A stretch of 64,000 bases of DNA. Source: Palsa-506 sp963786975 (GTDB lineage Bacteria > Actinomycetota > Actinomycetes > Streptosporangiales > Streptosporangiaceae). The stretch spans positions 248,001 to 312,000 of the forward strand of contig CAWBBE010000001.1 in assembly GCA_963786975.1 (NCBI GenBank). The letters run 5' to 3'. Position 1 is the first letter of the stretch. The number at the start of each line of letters is the position of its first letter. The notes below the pieces were generated by a model that was given only the letters and a program-made list of their open reading frames with translations, did not search any database and was not told the origin of the DNA. Positions 61,107 through 64,000 of the stretch are shown here, in pieces. The position numbers and the translations under genes are program-made.

Positions 61107-62074
61107 AGGGCGATGCCGGCCGCCACGCCGGCGTTCAGCGAGCTGGCGAGCCCGCCGATCGGGATCCTGGCCAGCACGTCACAGCGCTCGGCGACGAGCC
61201 GGGAAAGTCCCCTGCCCTCCGAGCCGACCACCAGGACCAGCGGCCCGTCGGCGAGTCCCAGCTCGGCAACGGGCGTCCCGGCCGCCGCGTCCAGGCCGGC
61301 CACGAACAGGCCGGCCTCCTGGTAGGCGGCCAGCGTCCGGGCCAGGTTCGGCGCCTGGGCGACCGGGACCCTGGCCAGGGTGCCCGCCGATGCCTTCCAT
61401 GCCCCCGCGGTGACCCCGGCCGCCCGGCGCACCGGCACGAGCACGCCGGTTGCGCCGAAGGCAGCCGCCGAGCGGGCGATCGCGCCCAGGTTCCTCGGAT
61501 CCGTGACGCCGTCGAGCGCCACGATCAGCGGCGGCTGCCCGGCATCGCGGGCCCGGGTGATCAGGTCATCGGGATGCGCGTAAGAGTACGGCCGGACGCG
61601 CAGCGCGAGCCCCTGGTGGATGGCACCGCCGGTGAGCCTGTCCAGCTCGGCGCGGCCTGCCTCGACCACCGGGATCCCCCGGCCCGCGGCCAGCGCGATG
61701 GCCTCGCTGATCCGCTGGTCGGCGTCCAGCCGGGGGCCGACATGCAGCGCGATCACCGGCACCGTCGCGCGCAGCGATTCCAGCACCGCGTTCCGCCCGG
61801 CGATCACCTCCGGGACGTTCCCGCTGCCGCGCGGCCTGGCGGCCGGACGGCCGTCCGCCGCCTGCCGGTCACCCCGGCCGGCCCCGCGGGTACCCGGAGC
61901 CGCGGCGGCAGCGCGGCGCTGCGCCGGATGGCCAGGCCGCAGCTGGGCGGGCGGGGTCGGCCCCTTGCCCTCCAGCCGCCGCTTGCCGTAACCGCCGGTG
62001 CCCGGCCGGGGCTTGCCTGACTTCGCCCGGCCGCCCGGGCCTGACCGGGGCCCGGTCACCGGCTGAGCTCCCAC
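61067..62074 (-). CDS. rlmB: 23S rRNA 2'-O-methyltransferase of the RlmB/TrmH (SPOUT) family
   Basis: A protein of about 335 residues. The first 90 residues are a basic Gly/Pro/Arg-rich tail. EVIAGRNAVLESLRA starts the substrate-binding domain. The knotted SPOUT domain has LDGVTDPRNLGAIARSAAAFG, VVGSEGRGLSRLVAERCD and IPIGGLASSLNAGVAAGIALYE. It methylates a guanosine of 23S rRNA. A GTG at 62059 overlapping the cysS stop (GTGA) is an alternative start; either way it is coupled to cysS. It overlaps ppk2 tail to tail by 40 bp. Confidence 0.9.
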   Translation of the reverse strand: MGAQPVTGPRSGPGGRAKSGKPRPGTGGYGKRRLEGKGPTPPAQLRPGHPAQRRAAAAAPGTRGAGRGDRQAADGRPAARPRGSGNVPEVIAGRNAVLESLRATVPVIALHVGPRLDADQRISEAIALAAGRGIPVVEAGRAELDRLTGGAIHQGLALRVRPYSYAHPDDLITRARDAGQPPLIVALDGVTDPRNLGAIARSAAAFGATGVLVPVRRAAGVTAGAWKASAGTLARVPVAQAPNLARTLAAYQEAGLFVAGLDAAAGTPVAELGLADGPLVLVVGSEGRGLSRLVAERCDVLARIPIGGLASSLNAGVAAGIALYEVARLRAAAIS

Positions 62075-63462
62075 CGCGGCCCGCGCGCGGTGTCCTCGAC
62101 GAGGATGCCCGCGGCCAGCAGCCGGTCCCTGATAGCGTCCGCGGCCGCGTAGTCCTTGCGCTCCCGCGCGGCCTGCCGTTGCTCAAGGGCCACCGCGACC
62201 AGCGCGTCGACGACGGGCCGCAGGTCGCCGCCGCCGGCCGCCCACGGGGCGGCCAGCGGATCGAGCCCGAGCACGCCGAGCATCGCCCGGACATCAGCCA
62301 GGTGCTTGGTCAGCCCGGCCGCGTCGCCGGCCGCCAGGGCCGTGTTCCCGTCGGTGACCGCCTCGTGCACGACAGCGAGCGCCTGCGGGACAGCGAGATC
62401 GTCATCGAGCGCGGCACCGAACGGCGCGGGCACCGATCCGGGCCCGCCGCCCGGCGCGGCCGCGAGCCCGGGGCCGGCGATCTCCGCCGCGCGCAGGACG
62501 AAGCCCTCGATCCGCCGGTAGCCGGCCGCCGCTTCGGCGAGCGCCTCGGCGGAGTACTCGATTTCCGACCGGTAGTGCGCCTGGCCCAGGTAGTACCGCA
62601 ATTCGGCGGGCCTGACCTGGGTGATCATCACGTCCACGAGCAGCGAGTTGCCGAGCGATTTGCTCATCTTCTGGCCGGCCACCCCGACCAGCCCGTTGTG
62701 CACCCAGTAGCGGGCGAACTCGTCACCTGCCGAACGGGACTGGGCAAGCTCGTTCTCGTGGTGCGGGAACACCAGATCCAGCCCGCCGCCGTGAATGTCG
62801 AAGGCGCCGCCGAGATACTTGGTCGCCATCGCCGAGCATTCCAGGTGCCAGCCGGGCCGGCCGGGCCCCCACGGCGTCTCCCAGGACGGCTCGCCGGGCT
62901 TGGCGCCCTTCCACAGCGCGAAGTCGCGCGGATCCCGCTTCGCGGCCGGGCTGTCGGTGTCCTCGGCCGGCCGCATGTGGTCCAGGCGCTGGCCGGACAG
63001 GGCGCCGTACCCGGCTGCCGAGCGGACGTCGAAGTAGACGTCACCGCCTGCCGGGTACGCATGGCCGCGCTCGATCAGCCGCCGCATCAGCACGATCATC
63101 TCCGGCACGTGCCCGGTCGCCCGCGGCTCGACGTCCGGCGGCAGGCAGCCGAGCGCCGCATAGGCGCGGGTGAAGGCCCGCTGGTTCCGCTCGGCCACCG
63201 CCCACCAGGGCACGTCATCGCGCCTGGCCGCGCTCAGGATCTTGTCGTCGATGTCGGTCACGTTCCGGCAGAACGTCACCGCGTAGCCGCTGGCCCGCAG
63301 CCAGCGGACGAGAATGTCGAAGTTGACACCTGACCTGATGTGGCCGATGTGCGGCGGTGCCTGCACGGTGGCTCCGCACAGGTACAGCGAGGCCCTGCCG
63401 GGGATGACCGGGGTGAAGTCGCGCATGCTGCGCGTGGCAGTGTCGTGCAGGCGGAGCGTCAC
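62056..63462 (-). CDS. cysS: Cysteinyl-tRNA synthetase
   Basis: A 468-residue class I synthetase with the HIGH-type motif PHIGHIRSGVNFDILVRWL, RNVTDIDDKIL, a zinc site including HLECSAMA and the flipping loop KMSKSLGN. The C-terminal helical domain ends in RERKDYAAADAIRDRLL. It charges tRNA-Cys with cysteine. The overlap with rlmB (cysS-rlmB order) is the usual arrangement in actinobacteria. Confidence 0.95.
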   Translation of the reverse strand: MTLRLHDTATRSMRDFTPVIPGRASLYLCGATVQAPPHIGHIRSGVNFDILVRWLRASGYAVTFCRNVTDIDDKILSAARRDDVPWWAVAERNQRAFTRAYAALGCLPPDVEPRATGHVPEMIVLMRRLIERGHAYPAGGDVYFDVRSAAGYGALSGQRLDHMRPAEDTDSPAAKRDPRDFALWKGAKPGEPSWETPWGPGRPGWHLECSAMATKYLGGAFDIHGGGLDLVFPHHENELAQSRSAGDEFARYWVHNGLVGVAGQKMSKSLGNSLLVDVMITQVRPAELRYYLGQAHYRSEIEYSAEALAEAAAGYRRIEGFVLRAAEIAGPGLAAAPGGGPGSVPAPFGAALDDDLAVPQALAVVHEAVTDGNTALAAGDAAGLTKHLADVRAMLGVLGLDPLAAPWAAGGGDLRPVVDALVAVALEQRQAARERKDYAAADAIRDRLLAAGILVEDTARGPRWELSR

Positions 63463-63501
63463 GCTGCACAGGCTACGGGATAACGGCCAGTCCCATTACG
63501 G

Positions 63502-63888
63502 TCAGTCGTAGAGCACGACGTGCTCCGGCCGCACTCGCACGATTACCCGGCGCTCACCCGGCCGTTCACCGAATGGCTGGCCGGTGTACTTCTGCGACAG
63601 CTCCTCGATGAGCTCGGCCGCGGGATCATCGGTGATCTCAGCGATCCCCCTGACCTCGGCGTAGGCATACGGATCCGCGGCATCGAAGACGAGCACGCTC
63701 ACCCGCGGGTCCCTGGTCAGGTTGGCATGCTTGCGGCGGCCCTTGATGGTCGAGAACAGCACGTCGTCGCCGTCCGCCCGCACCCAGACGATGCTCGTCT
63801 GCGGCTGGCCGCCCGGCTGCACGGTCGCCACCGTGGCGAAGTTCCTGCCGTCGAACAGTTCCCGCGCGCGCTGCGGCAACGGCGGCAT
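63502..63888 (-). CDS. PPOX-class (F420-dependent type) oxidoreductase
   Basis: A 128-residue split-barrel protein with LFDGRNFATVATVQPGGQP, SIVWVRADGDDVLFSTIKG, RRKHANLTRDPRVSVLVFD and AEVRGIAEI. This fits the pyridoxamine-phosphate-oxidase-like fold, in the group that often uses F420. The substrate is unknown. The remaining bases up to the window end show no further gene. Confidence 0.83.
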   Translation of the reverse strand: MPPLPQRARELFDGRNFATVATVQPGGQPQTSIVWVRADGDDVLFSTIKGRRKHANLTRDPRVSVLVFDAADPYAYAEVRGIAEITDDPAAELIEELSQKYTGQPFGERPGERRVIVRVRPEHVVLYD

Positions 63889-64000
63889 CGGTCCTCCCTG
63901 GTTGCCGGGTGCTCCGGTAATCGTCCCGGTCGGTGCCCGGGTCCTGTCTGCCGGGCAAGCACTGCTGGCCGTGCGCCGCTCCGGCGGGCGCCGGGCGGTC

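Noticed and set aside
1..64000. tRNA, rRNA, insertion sequences or integrases
   Set aside because: None was recognised on either strand, including near the edges of the phosphonate cluster.

Overview
The window is a high-GC actinobacterial chromosome segment. Dense GC, GTG/TTG starts, F420-type oxidoreductases, a SARP regulator, an FxSxx-COOH peptide system and FHA/Ser-Thr kinase signalling all point that way. A Streptomyces or Streptosporangiales-type organism is likely, but the genus cannot be named from this sequence.

Region 1 (1-3157): the 3' part of a PLP-dependent decarboxylase and a calcineurin-like phosphoesterase fused to a PQQ-type propeller. Region 2 (about 3470-15019) is the most interesting part: a phosphonate biosynthetic cluster, visibly lower in GC than its surroundings. 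On the minus strand, pepM, a fused phosphonopyruvate decarboxylase/iron alcohol dehydrogenase, an ATP-grasp ligase, a nucleotidyltransferase, a PqqD-like protein, an MFS exporter, a FomA-type kinase and a P-loop (HprK/FomB-like) kinase form one tightly packed run. A 2-hydroxyethylphosphonate-oxidising enzyme faces them on the plus strand; its metal-ligand pattern (H149/Q153/H190) fits methylphosphonate synthase rather than HEPD. A SARP gene lies upstream, and three direct repeats with an exact 11-bp period stand in front of pepM, 8 bp from a candidate -10. The proposed chemistry is PEP to phosphonopyruvate, phosphonoacetaldehyde, 2-hydroxyethylphosphonate, then C-C bond cleavage, ligation or decoration, export and kinase self-protection.

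Region 3 (16358-24556): a complete fxs operon, including a 56-residue precursor FxsA ending Phe-Gln-Ser-Ser-Ile, the radical SAM maturase FxsB, the TIR-like FxsC, and FxsT (ParA-like, TIR-like, NB-ARC and TPR). Next to it are a membrane RyR-domain protein and a TIR/deoxyribosyltransferase-like TPR protein, which resemble parts of nucleotide-signalling conflict systems.

Region 4 (29528-47868): secreted Ig-like proteins, a transketolase-like enzyme, DUF4407, a cell-wall amidase, two glyoxalase-fold proteins, SMP-30, an anti-sigma-type ATPase, an AhpD-like protein divergent from a MocR regulator, homoserine kinase, two LLM oxidoreductases, lipoproteins and a Vgb-like propeller. Region 5 (47975-63888): an LmeA-like protein with a Ser/Thr kinase, divergent from a twin-FHA ABC transporter (compare mycobacterial PknF/Rv1747), then L,D-transpeptidase, ABC-F, a phosphoesterase, PPK2, RlmB, CysS and a PPOX-fold protein.

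Seven otherwise conserved genes are each broken by what looks like a single-base indel in GC-rich sequence. Consensus errors in the assembly are the simplest explanation, and those genes are annotated as single units with the break noted.
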